From the NCBI RefSeq assembly GCF_010727125.1, contig NZ_AP022564.1:1550001-1614000 (forward strand): 64,000 nt of DNA, given 5' to 3'. The translations under genes were made by a program, and so were the position numbers. Origin of the DNA: Mycolicibacter terrae (GTDB lineage: Bacteria > Actinomycetota > Actinomycetes > Mycobacteriales > Mycobacteriaceae). Position 1 is the first letter of the stretch; each line of letters opens with the position of its first letter. Positions 28,768 through 36,445 of this stretch are shown in pieces. The notes beneath the pieces were generated by a model. That model was not told the DNA's origin and did not search any database. It saw only the letters and a program-made list of their open reading frames with translations.

Positions 28768-30480
28768 ATGATGCATTATCGCTTGATAGCCGCTGGTCTG
28801 ACCGCTGGTGGGGGGCTGCTGACTGCCGCGTTTCTGCAGGCGGCTGTGGCGGTCGCCGGTCCCGACGACGCTGTGGCCCCCAGCGCCACCGGAGCCGACG
28901 CCTTCACGATCGGCGGCTTCACGTTCGACCCGTTCACCGGAAGCGGCTCCTCGGCGGCTGAGGGCTTCTCCCTTGTTCACCCGCTCACCGGGTCGGCGCC
29001 GCTGCTGACCCTGGGCGGCGGTAGCCCGGGGGGCCTGCTGCCCACCGCTCCGCAGAGTTTCGACGTCTTCGGGACCGATGGCACCAGCCTGGGCAGCATC
29101 GACTCCAGCGTGGTCGTGACGAACCTGGCCGGCTTCACCAACACCGAGTTCACCGTCACCGCCGCCACGGCGGCAGACGGCGGATCGGCGGCGGATCTGC
29201 CCGTCGCGGGCTCGGTCTACGACGTGTTCAACTTGGGTGGTGGCTTCGCGAACATCTACGTCGCCACCCCGGGCGAGGACGGAACCGTCACCGACACGTT
29301 CGTGACGCCCTGGGGCAGCACGGACCTGAGTTCGATGTTCGCCGGTATCAACGCGGCAGACCCGCTGCAGCCCGGCGACGCGTTCGCGGCGCTGCAGGCC
29401 GGGGCGTCCGGTGGCGGCGAGGACGCCTTCGCCATCGGCGGTCTCACCCTGGACCCCTTCACCGGAACCGGTGACTCGGCACAGGAGGGGTTCACCCCGA
29501 TCGCCGCACTCGGTGGCGCAGGGCCCTTCCTGGCCATCGGCGGCGCATCGCTGGGTGACCCCAGCCAACAGGGAAGCGGTCTTGCCTCACAGGACTTCGA
29601 CGTCTACAGCGGTACCGGCGACGACGCCACGCAGATCGGCACCATCAACACCGCGGTGGATGTCACCAACCTGTTGGGCATGACCAACACCCAGCTCGTC
29701 GTCACCGACGGCTCGGACACCGGCGACGGCCTTCCGGCAGCGGGAACGATCTACGACGCGTTCAACTTCGGCGGCGGTTTCGCCAACGTCTACGTCGCTA
29801 CCCCGGGTGAGGACGGCACCATCACCGACACCTTCGTGACGCCGTTCGGAAGCATGGACCTGAGCTCACTGTTCAGTGGCATGGGCGGCGGGATCTCGCT
29901 GGACCCGGGAGCGGCGTTCGGCGCCCTGAGTGACAGCGCCGTGGGTGAGGACGCCTTCACCATCGGCGACACCACCTTCGACCCGTTCACCGGATCCGGG
30001 GCCGACACCACCCCGGGTTTCGCGCCGGTCTTCCAGACGGTCGGCGCGCTGCCACTGCTCAACATCGGCGGCGGCACGCCGGGCCTCGATCTGGGCGGTA
30101 CGTTCTTCCCGCTCCCGATCACGTCGCAGGATTTCAACATCTATGACGGGACCGACCTGCTGGGCACCGCTCACGCCCAGGAGACCGTCACCCAGCTGTT
30201 GGGCCTGACCACCACGGAGTTCGTCATCGACGGTGTCACGCCCGGCGATGGTGACGCCGCGGACCTGCCGGAGCTCGGTTCGGTGTACAGCGTGCTGAAC
30301 CTCGGTGGTGGCTTCGCCAACGTCTACTCGGCCATTCCGGGTCTGGACGGTGCCGACAGCACTGTCACCGACACCTTCGTGACCCCGTTCGGCGACTTCG
30401 ACCTGAGCTCGTTGTTCGGTGGATTCGACGCCTCGGCCCTGATGGACCCGGGCGACGCGTTCCTGGGGCTCGACATCTAA
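28768..30480 (+). CDS. Secreted protein built of three about 172-residue tandem repeats
   Basis: From the ATG at 28768 (GGGAGGAAT upstream; other in-frame starts at 28750, 28759 and 28771) the product is 570 residues with a signal peptide of about 30 residues. The mature part is three repeats, residues about 44-213, 219-388 and 395-567. Each runs DAFTIGG-FTFDPFTGSG, a variable GG-rich loop, Q-FDVY-GT, an aliphatic/Thr strand region, LGGGFANVYVATPGEDG, TVTDTFVTPFGS-DLSSLF and PGDAF. It has no Cys and almost no Lys/Arg, and is strongly acidic and Gly-rich. I recognise no named domain. It is probably a surface or secreted beta-rich protein. Confidence 0.85.
   Translation: MMHYRLIAAGLTAGGGLLTAAFLQAAVAVAGPDDAVAPSATGADAFTIGGFTFDPFTGSGSSAAEGFSLVHPLTGSAPLLTLGGGSPGGLLPTAPQSFDVFGTDGTSLGSIDSSVVVTNLAGFTNTEFTVTAATAADGGSAADLPVAGSVYDVFNLGGGFANIYVATPGEDGTVTDTFVTPWGSTDLSSMFAGINAADPLQPGDAFAALQAGASGGGEDAFAIGGLTLDPFTGTGDSAQEGFTPIAALGGAGPFLAIGGASLGDPSQQGSGLASQDFDVYSGTGDDATQIGTINTAVDVTNLLGMTNTQLVVTDGSDTGDGLPAAGTIYDAFNFGGGFANVYVATPGEDGTITDTFVTPFGSMDLSSLFSGMGGGISLDPGAAFGALSDSAVGEDAFTIGDTTFDPFTGSGADTTPGFAPVFQTVGALPLLNIGGGTPGLDLGGTFFPLPITSQDFNIYDGTDLLGTAHAQETVTQLLGLTTTEFVIDGVTPGDGDAADLPELGSVYSVLNLGGGFANVYSAIPGLDGADSTVTDTFVTPFGDFDLSSLFGGFDASALMDPGDAFLGLDI
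28897..29406 (+). repeat. Protein-coding repeat 1 of 3
   Basis: Encodes residues 44-213 of the secreted protein. It starts DAFTIGGFTFDPFTGSG and ends near PGDAFAALQAG. Confidence 0.8.
29422..29931 (+). repeat. Protein-coding repeat 2 of 3
   Basis: Encodes residues 219-388: DAFAIGGLTLDPFTGTG through PGAAFGALS. The VYVATPGEDGT block is shared with repeat 1. Confidence 0.8.
29950..30468 (+). repeat. Protein-coding repeat 3 of 3
   Basis: Encodes residues 395-567: DAFTIGDTTFDPFTGSG through PGDAFLGL. It diverges most from the others in the ATPGEDG block (SAIPGLDGADS). Confidence 0.8.
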
Positions 30481-30495
30481 AGATTCAGGCAGCAG

Positions 30496-30535
30496 ACACG
30501 GCCCGGGCGGTGCACCAGAACCGCCCGGGCCGTGT
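30496..30535. terminator. Strong bidirectional hairpin terminator
   Basis: A perfect 16-bp GC-rich stem (arms 30496-30511 and 30520-30535) with an 8-nt loop lies between the converging secreted-repeat gene and the enoyl-CoA hydratase gene. TTCTTG follows on the plus strand. Confidence 0.85.
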
Positions 30536-30540
30536 TCTTG

Positions 30541-31296
30541 TCACTGCACCTGGGCGCGCCCGCGTTCCAGCACGGCCGCCCGGTTGGCGGCGACGTCCGC
30601 GCTGCTCACCCGGCTCATCCACTGCTTGGCCGCCATCGCCTCCATCCACAACCCGGTGGCGGTCTGCGACTCGTCGATGCGGTGATAGGAGCCCAGCAGC
30701 GCCCGTACCGCGGCCTGGTTGTTGCCGACGATCGACGCAGCCACAGCGCGCGCCGCGGCCGCCAGCTCGGTGTGCGGCACCATCTCGGTGACCAGACCTG
30801 CTCGCAGCGCATCGGCGGCCGACAGGTAGTCCCCGGTCAAACTCATCCGGCGGGCCAAGCCCACCCCGACGCGTTGGGGCAGCCGCACGCTCAGCCCCCA
30901 GCTGGGCATCAGTCCGACCCGGGCGTGGGTGTCGGCGAAGCGGGCCTGGTCCGAGGCGATCAGGATGTCGCAGTACAGCGCCAACTCCAGCCCGCCGGTC
31001 ACCGCCGCGCCGTTGATCGCACCGATCACCGGCTTGGTCAGCGCCGGCCACTGCGGTGAGATGTCGGGCAGCGCAGTCGCATCGCCGAACTCCTTGAGAT
31101 CCAAACCGGCGCAGAACACCGGATCGGCGCCGGTGAGGATCATCACGTCCACATCGGCGTCTGCGTCGGCGTCGGCCAGCGCGCCGAAGATGGCATCACG
31201 CAACGCGCGGGACAGCGCATTGCGTGCCTGGGGACGGTTGAGGGTCAGGGTACGGATACGGTCCTCGGTCTGGACCAGCAAAATGTCGTCGCTCAC
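30541..31296 (-). CDS. Enoyl-CoA hydratase/isomerase (EchA16-like)
   Basis: This 251-residue crotonase-fold protein has ILTGADPVFCAGLDLKEFG (oxyanion-hole region) and GAINGAAVTGGLELALYCDILIAS. The downstream GLMPSWGLSVRLPQRVG region has Pro-Ser where many hydratases keep a catalytic Glu, so true hydratase activity is uncertain. The GTG at 31296 is chosen because it gives the conserved DDILLVQTEDRIRTLTLNRP start. Divergent from the DUF1802 gene. Confidence 0.9.
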   Translation of the reverse strand: MSDDILLVQTEDRIRTLTLNRPQARNALSRALRDAIFGALADADADADVDVMILTGADPVFCAGLDLKEFGDATALPDISPQWPALTKPVIGAINGAAVTGGLELALYCDILIASDQARFADTHARVGLMPSWGLSVRLPQRVGVGLARRMSLTGDYLSAADALRAGLVTEMVPHTELAAAARAVAASIVGNNQAAVRALLGSYHRIDESQTATGLWMEAMAAKQWMSRVSSADVAANRAAVLERGRAQVQ

Positions 31297-31329
31297 CGGT
31301 TCACGGTAACCCCGACTACCCTGAAGGGA

Positions 31330-31881
31330 ATGCGCGGTATGGCGTTGAAGGAGTGGAGCGCCGTCGTCTCGGCCCTGCTTTCCGGCAGGCAGCGAATCCT
31401 GCTGCGCAAGGGCGGCATTCACGAGAAGCGCTTCGACGTCACCGCCGAGGAGTTCCTGTTGTTCCCAACGGTGGCGCACAGCCATGCCGAACGGGTCCGC
31501 CCCGAACACCGTGACCTGCTCGCGGCAGCGGCCGCCGATTCCACCGCCGACAAGCTGCTGGTGCGGGCCGCGGCGAAAGTCGTTGCGGCGCTGCCCGTGG
31601 GGCGGCCCGAGGCGCTGGATGACCTCGCGGACCTGCACATCTGGACGCCTGAATCGGTTCGTGCCGACCGGCTGGATTTCCGGCCCAAACACCGGCTGAC
31701 GGCGCTGGTGGTCCAGGTGTTTCCGCTGGCCGCACCGGTGCGGTTGGCGCGCAGCCCCGACTATGCCGGCTGCAGCAGTTGGGTGCGGCTGCCGATCGCC
31801 GATCCGGAGCTGGGTGCCCCGGTGTTCACCACCGAACAGCTCGAGGCGGTGACCGTCCGGGTCCGCGACACCGTCGCCTGA
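31330..31881 (+). CDS. DUF1802 family protein
   Basis: This 183-residue protein starts MRGMALKEWSAVVSALLSGRQRILLRKGGIHE, followed by FLLFPTVAHSHAERV and LVVQVFPLAAPVRLARSPDYAGCSSWVRLP, the DUF1802 pattern. Cytoplasmic, no signal. Function unknown. It starts 33 bp from the divergent EchA gene. Confidence 0.85.
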   Translation: MRGMALKEWSAVVSALLSGRQRILLRKGGIHEKRFDVTAEEFLLFPTVAHSHAERVRPEHRDLLAAAAADSTADKLLVRAAAKVVAALPVGRPEALDDLADLHIWTPESVRADRLDFRPKHRLTALVVQVFPLAAPVRLARSPDYAGCSSWVRLPIADPELGAPVFTTEQLEAVTVRVRDTVA

Positions 31882-31931
31882 CAAGGCGGGTCAGATCTGT
31901 CCGTGGTTGGGTGGCCGGACAGCGGTCAGCT

Positions 31932-32248
31932 GCCATGCGCCGCTCAAGACGATTTTCGCCTCGCAGCGGGTCGGGAACATCAAACCCAAAGGACCGGTGT
32001 ATATCTCGCACAACCGTTGGGACCCGTTGGCGCCCTACACGTCGGCTCGTGACACCGCGCGCGACTGGTGCAGGTTGGGCGCTGACGTCGAACTGTGGAC
32101 CAACGAACAGCCTCCGTTCCTGAACAAGATGGACATCAACATCCTGCTGCCGCAGTTCGTCGATGGTGAGCGGAGCATGGCGTGGGTCAGCGATCGCTTC
32201 AACGGTCTGCCGACCAACTCCAACTGCGCGGCAATCCAGGCCGAGTGA
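31932..32248 (+). pseudogene. Remnant of a secretory (LIP-family) lipase, C-terminal part only
   Basis: The frame reads LKTIFASQRVGNIKPKGPVYISHNRWDPLAPY, then WCRLGADVELWTNEQPPFLNK, and LPQFVDGERSMAWVSDRFNGLP, and stops at 32248. This matches the C-terminal third of mycobacterial secretory lipases (NRWDPL with the likely catalytic Asp, C-terminal Cys). The nucleophile Ser region and signal peptide are absent because the DUF1802 gene ends 50 bp upstream. The fragment has no evident start or ribosome site. Confidence 0.8.
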
Positions 32249-32296
32249 GGGTCGCCGGGGCTCACGGCGAATGCGAACCCGGCGGTCGCGGCGGTG

Positions 32297-32605
32297 TTAC
32301 CGCCGGGATCGCAGGGTCCGAATGATCTGTGCCGAGAGGTCCGGGTCGGACAGCAGCTGGTCGATCAGCGCCGTCATCACCTCCTGCCCGGTGATCCGGG
32401 CGCATCCCACCCGGTCGGCGGCCTCACGCTGCCACATATCCAGCCCGCGGTGTTGGGCCGGCGACAGATCGACGGTGCGGCGGGTTCGGGTTTGACGCAG
32501 CGGGATCGGTTCCGTCGGCTTCATCCCCGTCTCACCCGCCGGTGCCCAGCCGGTGCCCGGGATGCGGAGACGGCGGTCGTCGACGGGATCGCTGGCAGTG
32601 CTCAT
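32297..32605 (-). CDS. Small hypothetical protein, possibly DNA-binding
   Basis: This 102-residue basic protein starts at the ATG at 32605. The N-terminal half is Arg/Pro-rich (IPLRQTRTRRTVDLS). The C-terminal half is helical, QHRGLDMWQREAADRVG then ITGQEVMTALIDQLLSDPDLSAQIIRTLRSRR, a shape compatible with a ribbon-helix-helix or partition-type protein. I do not recognise the family with confidence and no toxin partner is visible nearby. Confidence 0.65.
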   Translation of the reverse strand: MSTASDPVDDRRLRIPGTGWAPAGETGMKPTEPIPLRQTRTRRTVDLSPAQHRGLDMWQREAADRVGCARITGQEVMTALIDQLLSDPDLSAQIIRTLRSRR

Positions 32606-33069
32606 CGTGTGGACCTTCGGTAGCGGTGGAACCTCTGGCGCACACGCCAGAGTAGTCCGTCAACCGTCGCCTTAGGCCACGACGCCGGATCGGATTGCCT
32701 CGTCAATGTGGCCGGACCGACCACCACGAATGCGCTGCTTGACGATCGCGTGCTCGCATGCGCGCGGGATCGCAGATGAGGACGGCCCCAATTATACGAA
32801 CCATTATCGGTGCAAGGTTAATAAAATATGAGACGGGCTAGTTCGATCATGATTCCATTAAATACGGACCTACGTGAATCAGTGGATCAGTAGATCAGTA
32901 GATAGCATGTCACCTGCAATAACAGCGGAATCCGCGATCGTCGCAATGGTCGGCGGAAAGAATGGACTGCGAGCAGAAAAATGTCGGCGAAACCATTGTT
33001 GAGCCTCGTCTCTGGTGCTATTCTGCACAATATCAAGAGAATTCGGGAATCTTGACGAGGGAGGAAATC
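32606..33069. other. AT-rich gene-poor spacer
   Basis: About 460 bp without a supported gene. From about 32785 the base composition drops well below that of the surroundings (CCAATTATACGAACCATTAT, AAGGTTAATAAAATATGAG), suggesting foreign DNA or a large regulatory region before the His/Trp-tailed protein gene. GAGGGAGG at 33057-33064 is the ribosome site of that gene. Confidence 0.55.
32878..32905 (+). repeat. 8-bp tandem repeat in the AT-rich spacer
   Basis: ATCAGTGG, ATCAGTAG, ATCAGTAG and then ATAG: just over three copies of an 8-bp unit. Confidence 0.8.
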
Positions 33070-33378
33070 ATGATGATTTCACGGAATTCGTGCCGACGCG
33101 CGGCGGCCGGGGCGATCGGAGCCGGCGTGTTTGCCGGTGCGCTGTTGTCGGGTGCTGCGGGGCCGGCGCAGGCCGCCCCGGAGGGATTCCCGGCATCCCC
33201 GCCGGCCACGGTCCAGGTCGCCGACGCCCCGCCTGTGCTCGTCGGTCAGCCGCAATCCGCGGGTCCCACCGTGCTACCCGCAGGCTGGCAATCCGGGCCG
33301 ATGCCGCAGTGGTGGGGGCGGCATCACTGGTGGCACCATCATCACCACTTCTGGCACCACTGGTGGTGGTGGTGGTGA
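33070..33378 (+). CDS. Small secreted protein with a His/Trp-rich C-terminal tail
   Basis: The ATG at 33070 follows GAGGGAGGAAA. The 102-residue product has a Sec signal peptide ending PAQA, a Pro/Ala/Val-rich middle, and a 22-residue tail (residues 81-102) made almost only of His (9) and Trp (10), including five consecutive His and five terminal Trp. Such a tail suggests metal binding and insertion into or contact with a membrane or cell-wall lipid. The stop overlaps a possible GTG start of the next gene at 33375 (GTGA). I recognise no family. Confidence 0.78.
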   Translation: MMISRNSCRRAAAGAIGAGVFAGALLSGAAGPAQAAPEGFPASPPATVQVADAPPVLVGQPQSAGPTVLPAGWQSGPMPQWWGRHHWWHHHHHFWHHWWWWW

Positions 33379-33383
33379 CCGCG

Positions 33384-34127
33384 ATGGCGGTCACACCGAA
33401 ACCTGATGGCGGGCGGCGAACTGCCGCCCGCCGCGGGCTGGTGCTATTGGCCGCACTCGGTGTCGGGGGAACGCTCGCCGGGTGCGGTACCAGTACCGAG
33501 ATGGCTCCGGCGGGGCCGGTTGTGTCGCAGCCGCCCGCCGCTGAGCCCAGCCCGGCACCGTACGACATCTCGCGGGTCGACGCCATCAAGGACGACTTCC
33601 CGGCGGGCTTCACCGCGCAGGCACACCCGGCGAAAACGCTGGGAGAGCAGGACATCGCCGGGTCTGCGGTCGCCGCGTTCACCGACGCCCAGGTCGATCC
33701 GCCGCAGTGCCGGTCGGTGGTCATCCCGCCCTACGTCGATCCGAAGGCCGGCACCGAAGCCGCCGGTGTGATCGGGCAGGGCGACCAGGGAAACATGTAT
33801 GTTGTAGCCCTGCGGTCACCGAATCCGATTGCGGCTGGGGATGATCCGGCAGGCTGCGACCGGATATCGCTGTCCGGTTCGCCGGAGGCGACCGGGACCG
33901 TGGAGCGTATACCGGCACCCGCCATCGCCGGCGCCACCACCACCGGGGTCAAGCTGTCCGTCGAGGATCCCCAGGAGGATCCCGACTACCTCTACACAGC
34001 GGCACTCGACGACCGGACATCGATCGTCGTGATGGGCAGCGCCGACGCTCAGTTGGATCCGCAGCGGCTGATGTCGGACCTACTGGTCAAGGCCGTCACC
34101 GCGGTCCGCGGGCAGCAGCAACCGTGA
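33384..34127 (+). CDS. Mycobacterial lipoprotein (DUF5642-like)
   Basis: This 247-residue product has a lipoprotein signal: Arg-rich N-terminus, LVLLAALGVGGTLAGC, lipidated Cys34. The mature domain starts DISRVDAIKDDFPAGFTAQ and holds VDPPQCRSVV and AGCDRISL, likely a disulfide-bonded pair, as in DUF5642/PknH-sensor-like lipoproteins. A GTG at 33375 is an alternative, translationally coupled start. The 3' end overlaps the convergent hydrolase gene by 48 bp. Confidence 0.78.
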   Translation: MAVTPKPDGGRRTAARRGLVLLAALGVGGTLAGCGTSTEMAPAGPVVSQPPAAEPSPAPYDISRVDAIKDDFPAGFTAQAHPAKTLGEQDIAGSAVAAFTDAQVDPPQCRSVVIPPYVDPKAGTEAAGVIGQGDQGNMYVVALRSPNPIAAGDDPAGCDRISLSGSPEATGTVERIPAPAIAGATTTGVKLSVEDPQEDPDYLYTAALDDRTSIVVMGSADAQLDPQRLMSDLLVKAVTAVRGQQQP

Positions 34128-35714
34128 TCGGCCGAACCGGACAGTGTGCACCGCCGGTTTCACCCGGGTTGCGCTGATCGGCGCCTCGCCGGTACCCGGA
34201 TTCGTCGCGTAGCGGGGGTGGTTGCCGCCTCCGATCAGCACGCGGATCCGGCACCCCGCGGGGAAACGGCGTGCGATGGCGTCCAACTCGATGCGCACCG
34301 GTCCGGTGTGTTGCCGCAGCCGCCGGTAGCCGTCGGTGACGTTGACCGAGCGGCCGCGGGCATCGACCTCGCTGACGCGGACGAACAGGTCGGCGTGGGG
34401 GATGTCCGAGCTGTGGTCCAGCTCCAGCACCGGGACACCGCACACATCCAGATCCTCGGCCAACGCCTCGCCGGTGAAACTGAGCATGTCGGCCCGACGC
34501 TGCAGGCGACTGTCATCGCGATACCCGGCGGCCGGTGACAGCAGTCGCCCCCCGATCGTGGGGGGAGGATCGGCGGGGTCGAACCGGAAGGTGGCCGGCG
34601 GGGCCGCCGCGTCGGGCGGGATCGCCGCCAGCGTGCCGCCGGGCTGCAGATAGCACGCGTGCGCGGCTTCGGCCGGTTCCCAATCCGGCCGGTCCTGCCA
34701 GCCCCGACCGGCGACGAAGATCCGAACCCGGCTCGGACGCGTCGGGCTGCCCGAGCCCCGCAGATGGGTGTCCAGCCACTGCAACGACTCGGCGGTGACC
34801 CGGCCCAGGCCGCTGGTCAGCATCTGGTTGTGGGTCCACGGCCCGATGGTCATCGCCACGTCGACGCCCCGGTCGCGCAACGCCCGATACTGGGCCAGGG
34901 TCTGATCCAGGAACAGGTCTTGCCATCCGCCGAGCAGCAGCACCGGCACCTGGGAGCGTTCCAGTGCTTCGGGGTGGCGCAGCGAATCCCAGAACGGGTC
35001 GTCGGCCTCGGGGTGTTCGACCCACGACTCGTACCAGGGTGAGCCGGCGCCCAGCAGCTTGCGGCCGGCCGCACCCAACGGCAGTCCCGCCGCGGCGCGC
35101 TTCACCCTGCGTTGGGCGGTCAGCTGGTGGATGCCGGCCCGGATCCGGGGGCGGGCCTCCTGATGTGCCATCAAGTGGCTCCAGCCCAGAAAGTCGTTGA
35201 GGGCGAACGCCCCGGCGCCCCAGGTGGACCGGTACAGATCGTGCGGCCCCACGGTGATGACGGCTGCGGCCAGTTCCGGTGGCGGATCGGCCAGCAACGC
35301 CCACTGGGTGAATCCGAGATAGGAGATCCCGATGGTGCCGAAGGAGCCGGTGAACCAGTCCCTGGTGCGCAGCCACGCCACGGTGTCGGCGCCGTCGGCG
35401 GCCTCGTTGACCATCGGCTCGAACACGCCGCCCGATCCGAAGGTGCCGCGGACACTCTGCAGAATCACCCGGTAGCCGCGGGCGGCGTACATCCGGGCGA
35501 ACACCAGCGAGAACGGGAAGCCCCGGCCGTACGGGCAGCGCACCAGCAGCGTGCCGCCGATGTCACCGGTCGGCTCATAGTGGTCGGCCAGCAGGGTGAG
35601 CCCGTCGCGCATCGGGATGCGTTCCCGGTGCACGGTGTAGCCGGTGGTGGGCGGGGGCAGTCGTCGCAGCGCCCGGTTCAGGGCGACATCGGCGAGGCGT
35701 GGAGTGGTTTTCAC
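34080..35714 (-). CDS. CocE/NonD-type alpha/beta hydrolase (X-Pro dipeptidyl-peptidase S15 family)
   Basis: This 544-residue protein has an N-terminal alpha/beta hydrolase with nucleophile Ser in GISYLGFTQW and catalytic His in TIGPWTHNQM, plus a C-terminal jelly-roll domain (AGCRIRVLIGGGNHPRYATNPGTG) typical of CocE and PepX-C. No clear signal peptide. It is most like Rv2800. Possible esterase, amidase or peptidase; substrate unknown. Its upstream neighbour at 35721 is on the same strand 6 bp away. Confidence 0.9.
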   Translation of the reverse strand: MKTTPRLADVALNRALRRLPPPTTGYTVHRERIPMRDGLTLLADHYEPTGDIGGTLLVRCPYGRGFPFSLVFARMYAARGYRVILQSVRGTFGSGGVFEPMVNEAADGADTVAWLRTRDWFTGSFGTIGISYLGFTQWALLADPPPELAAAVITVGPHDLYRSTWGAGAFALNDFLGWSHLMAHQEARPRIRAGIHQLTAQRRVKRAAAGLPLGAAGRKLLGAGSPWYESWVEHPEADDPFWDSLRHPEALERSQVPVLLLGGWQDLFLDQTLAQYRALRDRGVDVAMTIGPWTHNQMLTSGLGRVTAESLQWLDTHLRGSGSPTRPSRVRIFVAGRGWQDRPDWEPAEAAHACYLQPGGTLAAIPPDAAAPPATFRFDPADPPPTIGGRLLSPAAGYRDDSRLQRRADMLSFTGEALAEDLDVCGVPVLELDHSSDIPHADLFVRVSEVDARGRSVNVTDGYRRLRQHTGPVRIELDAIARRFPAGCRIRVLIGGGNHPRYATNPGTGEAPISATRVKPAVHTVRFGRSRLLLPADRGDGLDQ

Positions 35715-35720
35715 TCCTGA

Positions 35721-36311
35721 TCAGTATTTGTAGTGAGGCGCCAGTTGGTGGGCGCGCATCAGGTTCTCGGTGGGGCAGTCCACGTCCGGGCTGGAGTACA
35801 CCGGTGAGTAGTACAGCGACTGCTGGATCAGCCCGTAGCTGGTCTTGAACGCCACCATGCAGGAGAACCACCACCGGTTGTTCCACTCGGTGGGCTTCAT
35901 CACCCAGTACTGCGCCGCCCGGTGCCCGTTGATGTCCATCTCGATCGCGTCGGCGGGGATGGTCTCGTCGTAGCTGCGCCACACGAACGTTTCGACGGCC
36001 ATCTGGTAGTTGCCGGCGTCGAATTCGCAGCGCACGCCCTCCACCGGCTTGGGCGGGGTGAAGGCCAGGCCGAGCTGCGCGATGACGTCAAACGGGATGT
36101 CCTCGCAGGCGTCGAACGGGCGGGGGTTGGTCAGGTTGACCGGCTTGCTGGAGGTCGGCGGCGGTGCCAGCGGGGCGGCGGTGGAGCGCAACTGCACCCC
36201 GTTCGCCCCGGTGGCGGCAGAGCTGCTGCTGGGCGGCGACTGCTGCCAGACCATGACGACGGCCATCGCCAGCGCGCTGAACGCCGTGGCCAGACGCAGT
36301 TTGGTGAGCAT
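35721..36311 (-). CDS. Exported DUF3558-like protein (Rv2799-like)
   Basis: The ATG at 36311 has GAGGAG six bases upstream. The 196-residue product has an N-terminal membrane anchor or signal (LRLATAFSALAMAVVMVW), a Ser/Pro-rich linker, then RPFDACEDIPFDVIAQLGL, EGVRCEFDAGN, WWFSCMVAF and PDVDCPTENL, whose Cys probably form two disulfides. This resembles DUF3558 lipoprotein-type domains, though without a lipobox. It pairs with the CocE-like hydrolase as in M. tuberculosis Rv2799-Rv2800. Confidence 0.8.
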   Translation of the reverse strand: MLTKLRLATAFSALAMAVVMVWQQSPPSSSSAATGANGVQLRSTAAPLAPPPTSSKPVNLTNPRPFDACEDIPFDVIAQLGLAFTPPKPVEGVRCEFDAGNYQMAVETFVWRSYDETIPADAIEMDINGHRAAQYWVMKPTEWNNRWWFSCMVAFKTSYGLIQQSLYYSPVYSSPDVDCPTENLMRAHQLAPHYKY

Positions 36312-36445
36312 CCCACTCCTCGCTTCCGCCCAGACTTTCCCCGGGAGTGTACAAGTTGGGGCGCCGACCACTGGCGCAAAAGCGAGAACACGTTCTAATT
36401 CGCCCGCCGCAGCCGCGCCGGGGAGCGCCGCTAGTCTTGAGGATC

